A DNA stretch of 64,000 bases from Thamnidium elegans (lineage: Eukaryota > Mucoromycota > Mucoromycetes > Mucorales > Mucoraceae), in NCBI GenBank assembly GCA_025201345.1, contig JAIXMG010000006.1:744001-808000 (forward strand), written 5' to 3'. The position numbers were made by a program, and so were the translations under genes. Positions 12,458 through 22,083 of this stretch are shown here, one piece after another. Below the pieces are notes generated by a model that saw only the letters and a list, made by a program, of their open reading frames with translations, was not told the DNA's origin and did not search any database. Position 1 is the stretch's first letter. Every line of letters starts with the position of its first letter.

Positions 12458-13154
12458 ATGGTCAGAGTTTCCGTCTTGAACGATTGTTTAAACAACATCA
12501 ACAACGCCGAAAAGCGTGGAAAGAGACAAGTTCTCATCCGTCCTTCTTCCAAGGTCATCATCAAGTTCTTGTCCGTCATGCAAAAGCACGGTAAGCATTT
12601 CCATTCCATTTTATAAAAACAAATATTGTAAGCATTAGGGAGGTTCGATCTCGAGGGTAAACAAAAAAAAAACCACACCGCAGTATAACTAGTTGGAGTT
12701 TGCAAAAACTTTCACAAGCTTCAACCTTTAAATCTGACGGAAGAATAACTTCATTCTCTTACACTTGCTCAACTGGTATACCGTGTTGAGTATTGTTTAT
12801 AGAACAGACACATTTTTTCCTTGATGCTTATTATATTTGTTTTTATTTTTTTTTAAAAAAAAACTTTTTTACTAAACAACAATTTACTTTACAGGTTATA
12901 TTGGTGAGTTCGAGGAAATCGATGACCATCGTTCCGGTAAGATCGTTATCCAACTCAACGGTCGTCTTAACAAGTGTGGTGTCATCTCTCCCCGTTTCAA
13001 CATCAAGGTTGGTGAGATCGAAAAGTGGACCGCTAACTTGTTGCCTGCTCGTCAATTCGGTCACATCATCTTGACCACCTCCGCTGGTATTATGGACCAC
13101 GAAGAGGCTCGTGCCAAGCATGCTGGTGGTAAGGTTCTCGGTTTCTTCTACTAA
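12458..13154 (+). CDS. RPS22: 40S ribosomal protein S15a/S22 (uS8)
   Basis: Two exons, 12458-12590 and 12895-13154, give 130 aa, the usual length. The product matches uS8 throughout ([59 protein letters not shown]). It is a small-subunit protein needed for assembly of the 18S rRNA central domain. The splice joins CAC-G to GT-TAT, giving HGYI. The intron is 304 nt, four to five times longer than most in this window, and houses an H/ACA snoRNA (see next entry). Codon use is richer in C-ending codons than in neighbours, as expected for a highly expressed gene. Confidence 0.97.
12676..12809 (+). ncRNA. snR44: Intronic H/ACA snoRNA, snR44 homologue
   Basis: Lies inside the RPS22 intron. The 5' hairpin has a basal stem CCGCAG (12678-12683) with CTG-a-CGG (12734-12740) and an upper stem GTTGGAG (12692-12698) with CTTCAAC (12719-12725). 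Its pocket strands ATAACT (12685-12690) and TTTAA (12727-12731) are complementary to the universal 18S segment UUAAA-UC-AGUUAU, leaving exactly two bases unpaired. Box H AGAATA (ANANNA) is at 12742-12747. The 3' hairpin has CTCAAC (12768-12773) with GTTGAG (12785-12790), then ACA at 12804-12806 or 12808-12810. Its left strand TCTTACA can pair with UGUAAGA of 25S. In yeast, snR44 sits in an RPS22B intron and guides 18S position 106 and 25S position 1056 (from memory). Ends are approximate; the 3' pocket pairs less well. Confidence 0.85.
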
Positions 13155-13290
13155 ATTCCTTTCCTTATTATTTTGTAATTCCTTTTTTATTTAAAAAGGT
13201 ACCCCTTTATTAATAAAAAAGATCATAATAAAATATTTAAAAAGCACAATACGAAAAAAAATTATGGTTTCCTTATTTAAAAAATGTGTG

Positions 13291-15146
13291 CTATAATCGA
13301 TAGCGAAAGTCTAGTCGATTGTTACCCTTCTTTTCATTTTCATCTAAATAAGCTTTTTTCTCAAAATCATTCATACGGTTCCAAGTATAACTTCTCCACT
13401 TGTTAGTAACATCGTATCGTGTTCTTTGAAACAAGAACAATACAATTGTCACGGCTTGTAAATAAATATTGATCTTGTTACCATTGCGGTATCTTGGTGC
13501 ATCATCAATCTCTACATATAATTTAATAATGTCAATCTTGTGATACAAAAAAAAAAGGTTAAATTCTTACGATAAATCTGAGATCCCGGCACGCCATTTA
13601 TATTGGCTGCTCCAATAACAGCGGCTAAAGCTAATGTTCTTTTACCAATAGGTACTATATTTGATGACATCCAAGCTACTTGCATACCATGCCATGATGG
13701 AGACGATGCTGTAAATAAGGCTGCTCCATATAATTGCCATTTTCCTGTATTATCCGGTAAAATCTCTAACAAGACAAACCCGAGAAAAGCCCATACAGTT
13801 CCTATCAGAGCAAAAAGTGTTACGTTTCCGTATTTATCAGAGCCTCGCGCTACGAAAATCGATGCGATAAGTCCAATTATATGAGACGGTGCGGTCAATA
13901 AATTAGCCATAGTGGTTGAAAACCCGGCGTCTCGTATCATAGAGGGTAAATAACTAGCAATAGGATAAGTTGGTATCATTCTAAGAAATAAATAGAAACA
14001 TGCGACGCGTTAGAAATCATTCTTTTTAACACATGTACAGTATAATAATTAGTACCCTATAAATGTAATGATAAGATGAGTCCAAAGGTTACTATCAAGA
14101 AGGGCTTGGGTGACATCGGCGCCTGTAATAGGTTTATCCTGTTCTTTCTTTGTTTCATCGTCTCGGGTTATACGTAAAACTGCAATTCTAATTTGTCGTT
14201 TGGTAAACCACCCATCTTCACCTCTTAAACCACCTTGTGTACCTTCAGGCGAAGAAGGTAGATAGTAACTAATTTATAAACGAAAAGCATGAGTATCACT
14301 CTATTAACGAGAACGAATTATTACTTACAATGCAATTAAACCAATTATGTGAGTCGCTACACCATCAATAATAAAAAGCCACTTCCAGCCTTCCAATCCA
14401 TAAATACCCCGCATTCTAAAAACACCAAATGAAATCAAACCTGATACAGCCGAAGCAAAAGCCTGTGCTCCCCAAAACCAGGCCAATCGAGTCGCCAATT
14501 CATTGGTTTTGTACCACAACGACATGTAGCTCAGACAGGCCGGAATAAAACCTGCTTCGGTAATGGCAATTGCAACTCTTACAATAATAAACCCCTTAAA
14601 ATCCTACTGAAACTGTTTAGTTGAACAAATATTAAAAAAAAAAGGAAATATTCTCTATTTACGTGTATTAATGCGTGAGCCCATGTAACAATAGCCCATG
14701 AGTTCATCAAGATGGGGATCCAAAGGTGTGCTCCCACGGCTTTAGATATCGCGTTGGAGGGTAATGTAAATACTGTAAACATGATATGGTAAATCAATAT
14801 GCCCGTATTAACATCATCGTTTGTAAATCCTAAGTCTTCTGCTAAATTATCAGACATGGCATTGGCTGTTGTGTACATATGTTAGATAATCAACGATATG
14901 ATATTTGATTTTTTAATATTTACACAAATTTGTTCTATCCATGTTTAGCACGAAAGTCATAATTAATATAAACATCATAAGATATTTATCAATTAAATTT
15001 AAAACTTGTTGTTCTTCTGCTGCTGTCCATGTAAATTGATCATCTTCGAAAAAGTAAGTAACTTCTTTTTTTGTGCCGTCAATTTGGTTTACGGATTGAT
15101 ACGAAACTTTTCTCGATGATGAAGCTAATTCTTTTTGCGGAGCCAT
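13291..15146 (-). CDS. MFS transporter, anion:cation symporter (ACS/Dal5-like) family
   Basis: Six exons on the minus strand: 15146-14924, 14865-14663, 14603-14329, 14268-14056, 13980-13571, 13511-13291; 514 aa. Joining exons 1 and 2 gives MDRTNLSNAMSDNLAEDLGF, the classic ACS signature around TM1. Other family traits are ITEAGFIPACLSYMSLWY (TM4), a central loop with DDETKKEQDKPITGADVTQALLD, and SQIYQIDDAPRYRNGN near TM11. ACS members take up organic anions, allantoate, vitamins such as nicotinate, or dipeptides at the plasma membrane; the substrate here is unknown. All five introns are 58-75 nt with GT-AG ends and preserve frame. The C-terminus ends in a charged tail, as is usual. Confidence 0.9.
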
Positions 15147-16476
15147 ATTTTTAATATAAAAAGAAAAGAAAAGAAGGTAACAGGTTTTTTTTTTATATCG
15201 AGGTTTATGGTTGTTTATATATGCGGTGTTGGTGACACGGTATACTCACGAGCTGTCAATTGCGAAATTGAGTAAAAGGTTGCACCATTCTTTCATGTAT
15301 TTTTTTTTTATTCTGTCTATTTTTTTCTGAAACAAAAGATAGATGAAGTTTAAAATTGTTAAGGAAGCTTTTTTTTTTTTGCCTGTGTTCAGAAAAGCTG
15401 CATAGAATACAAAGAGAAAGTAAAAATGTATTCTTAGTTTAACCAATGAGAAAAATAAAAAAAGTTTTTTGCAATACAGATCAAATGATTTATCATATTA
15501 TAGCTATCGTATCAAATGATAGCCTGTGCTTCACCCTGATTCAATTATACGCGTACATTTTCTCTTAGCAGGCATTTTTCTCCGTAGTGTCACAAGACGG
15601 GAGAAAAAAAAAACGAGTACGGGACTTTTACAGAAAACTAGATGGTGCACATTTCTTTTTTTATTGCGTCTTTATTAAAGTTTGACTAACTGTTTTGGAT
15701 TGCCCAAGCATACTTATCACTGTACCTAACGATAACAAGAATATAGGTTATAAACCTTTGAAATTTAAGAGGTAAAACAATAGTTTACTTTTAATGTAAA
15801 CTCTTTGATTCGATAAATATGAATTTTAATAAGGTATATAAAAATTGTTTGCAAATTTTATTTCTGGATTTATATTGATCATTCTTTACGATAGAACTAT
15901 TCAGCTATTACTTCTTGCCTTTGATTTTTCTACTGTGTCTAAAAATATGATACTCATCGTTTTTCAACTGGTTTATGAAAGCTTGATATCTTTGTAACAT
16001 TATTATTTCTTTTTATACTTAGCGTTGACTATCTTGGCAATATTGCAAAAAGGTTATATAAGACGTAATAATACTTGTTTAATCATTAGCAACAAGTAAC
16101 CCTTTTTTTTTTTTGCTACCAATAGTTAAAATAACTTGTTTCATTCCAAAAGAAATTCATTCGTCCCCTTTTTTTTTATTAACTGGGATATATGCATTTG
16201 TATTCGATAAAAGACGACTTGTACTTAAAAAGAAGTTATCAGGTAGAAAAATGCATCTCTATAAAATGAATGAACAATAAAATAAAAGCACCAAATTAAT
16301 TACATTTTCTGTCCCTTATAATTATTTTTTTTTGTCAGAAAAAACTAAGGGGATATAGAAAAATTTATAATAATTTAAAAAATGTTGTAATTGTTTATTG
16401 TTATGTATTAATAACGCGTTAAGGGAGCATATAGTCTACGCCTTTTTTTTTTTATGTATGCAATTATTATTATTTT
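15147..16476. other. Intergenic region
   Basis: About 1.3 kb between the start of the ACS transporter and the end of the GH17 gene (both minus strand). AT-rich with A/T runs; the first 200 bases are the probable transporter promoter. No further gene, RNA or repeat family is visible to me. Confidence 0.6.
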
Positions 16477-17503
16477 TTAGCAAGGACTCATTAATCTATC
16501 ATACGTGTATTCACTTTTCAATTGACGGTTAGAGTCCAGTAACCCGAAATGACTTTCAACACCTGGTTTATAAGTTTCATCAATTGCAGAGAACCAAATC
16601 ATTTCTATACCTTGCTCTTTTGTTTTACAGAGTGTTTTCAGCATAAAACTATACATGTTTAAAAAAAAGTTAAGCTATGTAAAAGGGAGAAGAGAGAGAA
16701 GGGATGGGTTTTTTTTCTTAGTAACATACTCTTTTTGGTTTTCAGGTGTTGGAATTGATTCTTTATTTTGATTTCCTTGATCAGGCCAACCAGTTTCTGA
16801 TATACGCACTAATTTGCCATTAGATATACTTTGTACGTGGCGGTAGTGCTCAAGTAAAGTATCAGGAGCAACTTCAATCGGTACGCCTTCCCAATAAGTG
16901 AACGCGTTCCTAAATATTAATAATTGACGATAATAAGAAATAATAGGAAAGGAGATAATACTTAAAGAAGAAAATATAACGTCAAACTTACATCATAACG
17001 AAATCAATAGCATTGATAATTTCGGGCGTAAATTTATAATAAACATCCGCGGTTGTAATCTTGGTACCTTGAGATCCTAACAGCTTCTTCACTTTACCTA
17101 TGCAATCAACTAATTCAGAAGATTGTAAATCACCTCTATACATGACCTCGGAACCAACAATGACAGCCTCAACGTTATAGAACGGATTTGATTTCGATAT
17201 TCTTTCAAGCGCACTTAATTCTTTATCAAATGAATCAGTTTTATCGACCCACATACCTAAATAGAGACGCAATTTGGTAGCTTGAGATGCCTTTAAAGCG
17301 AGATCACCTAGATCACAATCTTTGACAGAGTATATACGAACAATGTTTGTGTACTGTGATATAGCGCGAAAGTCATGCTTGACATCTTCCAAGGTTGGAC
17401 AAGCATCGGTATTCACACCATAGTTCAGTCCATAAAAGGCATTCGTGCCAGCGATTACAGTGGTTATGGATACTAGTGTCGTTAATAATAAAGCTTTAAA
17501 CAT
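16477..17503 (-). CDS. Secreted glycoside hydrolase family 17 (beta-1,3-glucanase-like)
   Basis: Three exons: 17503-16992, 16909-16730, 16648-16477; 287 aa. A signal peptide is evident (MFKALLLTTLVSITTVIAGTNA). The mature start FYGLNYGVNTDACPTLEDVKHDF is the GH17 beta-1 strand seen in Bgl2/Scw-type cell-wall enzymes. The putative acid/base is in the strand EAVIVGSEVMYRGD and the nucleophile in GKLVRISETGWPDQG, where the ETGWP motif is diagnostic. GH17 enzymes hydrolyse or transfer beta-1,3-glucan at the wall. The C-terminal segment (EMIWFSAIDETYKPG, FGLLDSN) is normal for the family. Start 17503 rather than the in-frame ATG at 17572 because it begins the signal peptide. No GPI signal is visible at the C-terminus. 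Confidence 0.92.
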
Positions 17504-17696
17504 TTTGAATGATAAAGAAGAAGAGAAAAATAAGAATTGGTTTAAAGTATTTATAAAGATTTTTTGACGCATACTTTATGCTTTACAAAAAATAAAGGGG
17601 CTCATAATGGAAATTAAAACCCCGGTTGCGACGTCATTAGGTAGGTAACCCGTAGTCAGCCATCCTGGGGGTGATATTAAGGGCCAAACAAAAAAG

Positions 17697-17729
<33 letters not shown>

Positions 17730-17794
17730 CTTTACCTCAACCCCCAACTCTTTTTTTAATTTAAATTTCACCCCCCCTCTTTTTTTTTCGGTCA
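17504..17794. promoter_or_regulatory. Divergent intergenic promoter with a 30-nt T-tract
   Basis: The 291 bases between the divergent GH17 and NDUFV1 starts contain an uninterrupted T-run at 17700-17729 and pyrimidine-rich DNA up to the NDUFV1 ATG. Long poly(dA:dT) tracts exclude nucleosomes in fungi; a shared promoter role is inference. Confidence 0.5.
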
Positions 17795-19934
17795 ATGTTG
17801 AGAACAATTACCGTCAAGCGTGGTAATTTATTATATAGATAATGGACTTTTTGATAGAATTTTGGAATGTTTACAATTTTTTATTTTTTTTTATAAAGCT
17901 GTACCTATATTAGCTCGTCAAGTTAGAGCCATTCCTTCCGTAGCACGTACATTTGCTACTGAAGCCACTCCCGACCCAAACGCAAACCCAATTACTGGAA
18001 AGACCACTTACGGTAACCTTTCTGATGAAGATCGTATTTTCACCAACCTTTACATGAAGCACGATTTTAAATTGAAGGGCGCTTTGAAGCGTGGTGATTG
18101 GTATAAGACCAAGGAAATCGTCCTCAAGGGTACTGATTGGATCATTAAGGAAATGAAAGAATCAGGTCTTCGTGGTCGTGGTGGTGCTGGTTTCCCCACT
18201 GGTCTCAAGTGGAGTTTCATGAACAAGCCTTTGGATGGCCGGTAAGTGAAAAAATATATGTTTTGATATCTTTGACATCTTTACTTAAAGTTACTATTGC
18301 TATTATTAGTCCTCGTTATCTTGTTATCAATGCTGATGAAGGTGAGCCTGGAACCTGTAAGGATCGTGAAATTCTTCGTGGTGATCCTCATAAGTTAGTC
18401 GAGGGCTGTCTTATTGCTGGTTCATCTATGAAGGCAAATGCTGGTAAAGATAATATATATGATCTACAAATATAGTAATCGATGCTAAATTATGATCATC
18501 TCTTTTTTTTTTAGCTTATATTTATATTCGTGGTGAATTTTACCAAGAAGCTAACAACCTTCAAGTTGCTATTGATGAAGCTTATGCTGCTGGTTTGATC
18601 GGTAAAAATGCTTGTGGAACTGGAATGGATTTTGACGTTTATATTCACCGTGGTGCCGGTGCTTATATTTGTGGTGAGGAAACCAGTTTGATTGAATCTA
18701 TTGAGGGTAAGCAGGGTAAGCCTAGAATGAAGCCCCCATTCCCCGCTGATGTTGGTCTTTTCGGTTGTCCCACAACTGTTACTAACGTTGAGACTGTTGC
18801 CGTTGCTCCTACTATTCTTAGACGGTAATTCAAAAAATATAATTATGCACTGAAAAAAAAAAAAGTAGAAAATACTAATATGTTTTTCTTTAGTGGTGGA
18901 TCTTGGTTCGCTAGTTTCGGTCGTGCCCGTAACTCTGGAACAAAGCTCTTTTGTGTCAGTGGTCATGTTAACAACCCTGCTACTTTCGAAGAGGTATTAT
19001 TATAAAGAAATTAGAATGTCAATAAGAGAGAAGAGTATCCTTACTTACTTTTTTTTTATAGGAAATGAGTATGCCTTTGAAGGAAATGCTTGAAAAGCAT
19101 TGTGGTGGTGTCCGTGGTGGTTGGGATAATTTACTCGGTGTCATTCCCGGTGGTTGTTCCGTCCCCGTTATCCCCAAGAGCATTTGTGAAGATGTTTTGT
19201 AAGTTGCATGATAACATAAAGAGGTATATACGTATATTTATTTTTATTACTACTATAGGATGGATTTCGATGCTCTTCGTGATGTCCAATCTGGTCTCGG
19301 TACTGGTAAGTAAAACCATTTTTTCTGTAATTGTTAAGATAATATTGTTACTAATATATATTAAAAATTACTTTTTTTTTTATCAAATTACAGCTGGTAA
19401 GTCACTTTAATTGAAAAATTCATAAATGTTTAGAAATTCATTTTATTATTATTTTAGCCGTTATTGTTATGGATAAGTCTACAGATATTGTCCATGCTAT
19501 TTCTAGATTTGCCAAGTTCTATCGTCATGAGTCTTGTGGTCAATGTACACCTTGTAGAGAAGGTACAAAGTGGCTCGAGTCCATGATGGATCGTTTCGAA
19601 GTCGGTCGTGGTCAAAGAGAAGAAATTGATCAAATCTGGGAATTAACAAAACAAATCGAAGGACATACTATTTGTGCTTTAGGTGACGCTGCTGGTAAAG
19701 TTTAATACTATATTAAAAAAAAAAAAAAAAGGAGAGACTTGTAACTAATATTTTTTTCTTTTTCTATTTCACTAATAGCCTGGCCAGTTCAAGGTACATA
19801 ATATAAAAACTTACAGAGAGAAAAAAAGACGGTACTAATCATATTTTATACTTGTAGGTCTTATTCGTCACTTCAGACCTGAATTAGAAGCTAGAATGGC
19901 CAAGTTCAACGAACAAAATCAACTCCAACAATAA
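17795..19934 (+). CDS. NDUFV1: NADH:ubiquinone oxidoreductase 51-kDa flavoprotein subunit (NDUFV1)
   Basis: Eleven exons: 17795-17822, 17899-18241, 18310-18443, 18515-18824, 18894-18993, 19062-19198, 19259-19305, 19394-19396, 19458-19694, 19779-19793, 19858-19934; 476 aa. The N-terminus is a basic mitochondrial presequence ([20 protein letters not shown]). The FMN site is [18 protein letters not shown], the NADH loop is [20 protein letters not shown], and the [4Fe-4S] N3 cluster ligands are in [12 protein letters not shown] plus the cysteine of HTICALGD. This subunit oxidises NADH in the complex I matrix arm. Two microexons (3 nt and 15 nt) are needed to rebuild the conserved GLGTAAVIVMD and GDAAAWPVQGLIRHF. 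Conservation makes the product certain; microexon splicing is deduced. Confidence 0.97.
19394..19396 (+). other. NDUFV1: 3-nt microexon (CTG) of NDUFV1
   Basis: Flanked by ACAG upstream and GTAAGT downstream. Including it turns ACT-G / CC-GTT into ACT GCT GCC GTT, restoring the conserved TAAVIVMD. The flanking introns are 88 and 61 nt, typical here; without it a single 152-nt intron would be needed. Confidence 0.8.
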
Positions 19935-20572
19935 TAGGATCGATACTATAAACTTACATACTCTTTTCTATTTTTTTTCGTTTTCAGTTAAAATAAAATT
20001 CGCACAAAAAAATTATTAATATTCAAACTCTCAAGCAAAAAAAAAGTGTAAAGTATTTTTTTTTTTGAAATTCTTGCATGAAACAAGTTGGAACGACAAA
20101 TTTGGTTTGTTAAAATAAGTTGTAACAAGTTGTAGACATGTACTTATACAAAAATGATTAAATAGATCGCATGAGAAAACGGATCCCTATTTTATCTATC
20201 TATTTTATCAACCTATTTTATCAGCCTAAGCCGTATATAATCTACCTTTTTTTTAATCCCTCCCCCCCCTATTTTATCTTTCTTTTTTAACAATGTATAC
20301 CAGCAAGTATTGTTTTTATGTATACATCTTTTAAAGGAGCTTAACTAAAACTTATACTGATTATTCTGCTAGCGTTTTTGTTTTCTTTTATGTCCGTACA
20401 AAAGGATGATGTCCTTCTTAAAACAACTGCCGTACATAAGAGCACTTGTTGTCAGAAATGTTCAAATACGCTTCTCTATAATGTTATATACTATGTTAAC
20501 AGTTCAATTGGCAAAAAAGTAACTTGATCTTAAATATGCATATATATATATATATATATAGCAGTACTGATA
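19935..20572. other. Intergenic region with a dispersed-repeat copy
   Basis: Holds the 3' flank of NDUFV1 and, at 20131-20460, a repeat copy shared with 52914-53220. A (TA)n run follows near 20540-20560. Confidence 0.6.
20131..20460 (+). repeat. Dispersed repeat, copy 1 (partner at 52914-53220)
   Basis: Shares ordered blocks with the second copy: TGTAGACATGTA, GATTAAATAGA, CCTATTTTATCA, ATACCAGCAAGT, CTTTTAAA-GAGCTTAA, GTCCGTACAAAAGGAT and CATAAGAGC-CTT. Spacing differs mainly in poly-T and TA runs. In both copies the blocks lie upstream of degenerate coding sequence, so this may be the 5' flank of a multicopy gene or element. Confidence 0.75.
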
Positions 20573-22083
20573 TCAGTCGAATCATGTAGTACAGTGAGTT
20601 GGGTCTTAAAGCCTTGATTACTGAGACCATCAGTATTGTGAATTCTAGCGTCACCGACTCCGAAGTTTTCTCTGCAGAAGCTGGTTCGTCTGTTACCATA
20701 AACAAAAACGGCAAGGTAAAATTAGGAACGTGAATCTATTTAAATATATTACTAAGTATAAGTATAATTAGGGGAAAAGAAAACTGAATGTACTGGAAAA
20801 TGGTAATACTCACATTTAACTAAATTTTTATATGAATTTATTGTTATTTTACGTAAACTCTAGAGTTTGATGTTTCTGTTCAAAAGAATAAAAAAGTTTT
20901 CAGTTTCACCAAGCCCATCAAACCTGGTGTTAACTACATCATTAACAGTCATGTATTGGAGTGACAGGAGCAGTCTGCTATTAATTCGGTAGTATTTATC
21001 AAGCTCGACAACACTTGTATTTGTAAGAACGAAGAAGTGAATGAAGAATACAGGATTCATAAGGAAGATCAGAGAGATATGCCTTGTTTGAACCAGAGTG
21101 TGATGGCCCATAACTTTCTAAGAAATAGCTTAAATCAAGAATTCGGTAACTTCCTCATTTGGATATGTAGTAACGGGTTTGATTCTGGCCTTTCTGAAGA
21201 AGAAAATATGGATATTTTATTTATTCGGTTTGTACTGGTAGATTGTTATGCCAATTGCATGAAACCAGCTGCACCTGTACAGATAAATGAGCGAACACCA
21301 TTTGTTGAGTATATAGTACCTATCTTTAAATATTTTAGTGCTGTATACAAGACGGTATCTTTACAATGGTAAATGTTTATATCTTAGTTAGAGATAAAGT
21401 ATTTAATTTACTCTAATTATAAATATAGGTGCGAGAAAAGTCTAGAAACAAGTAGGTACGTTTCCTTGTATTAGACTGATACTGCGGGGAGGAAGCGCCT
21501 TGTTGATGGAGTTGGGTACTCGACTGCTGACCTCTCCAAGGTATTATTGATGGAATCGTCTAGGTAATATATATAGGATTTTAAAATAAAATATTATAAC
21601 ACTATTTATCTTACTAATATAGACGCATATATGTAGTGAGGACAACGATGTCCACTTAAATGAAGATACAGTGAAGCTATTAGAATGTAGTATCCGAGGT
21701 TTAAAACTGGAAACCGAAAGGTTACCGAATGCTTCATTCGAAACCTTCAAGAAAAGACGCTTCTTCACCTGCTGTTACTCGAAAGATAAGCTTACTCTGA
21801 TGAGTACATTTCTTGCTGACTCTGAACATTGGGGTTTTACCAAGATAAGAGATGCAATAGTTCCTAGAAGTTGGTTTGGAAGATCCTCTTGGTCGAAAGT
21901 TTTTGAGTTGACTCTTTTCCTTCAGGTAAGCTATTTATATTGTTACATAAATTCAACATATTAATATTTTAAATAGCCAGGCGAGCTTGGAAGAGCAAAA
22001 ACAAGTTTCTGAAGAGTTATTGGCAGAAGAAAATGGTTGGCTCAGAAATGGAGCAACCAATTCAGAAACAGCAATAAGGGTTT
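20573..22083 (+). pseudogene. Broken copy of an uncharacterised multicopy gene
   Basis: Coding-like exons in order: ELGLKALITETISIVNSS; then EFDVSVQKNKKVFSFTKPIK; 21037-21371 (NFLRNSLNQEFGNFLIWICS ... ERTPFVEYIVPIFKYFSAVY); GRKRLVDGVGYSTADLSKVL; 21624-21924 (LNEDTVKLLECSIRGLKLET ... RSSWSKVFELTLFLQ); and 21981-22083 (SLEEQKQVSEELLAEENGWL). Plausible GT-AG introns separate most of them. An in-frame TGA near 20990 and a TAG near 21473 interrupt the reading frame. No ATG context is obvious. The sequence resembles a lineage-specific family I recall in many copies in Mucorales, but I know no function. I call it a pseudogene because of the stops; a very different gene model is possible. Confidence 0.6.

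Noticed and set aside
12640..12660. GGTTCGATCTCGAG resembling a tRNA T-arm
   Set aside because: No acceptor stem, D-arm or anticodon arm can be built around it.
12843..13121. Minus-strand 92-aa ORF
   Set aside because: Antisense shadow of RPS22 exon 2, which is conserved on the plus strand.
18511..18966. Minus-strand 151-aa ORF
   Set aside because: Antisense to NDUFV1 exons 4 and 5, with Ser/Thr composition typical of an antisense frame.
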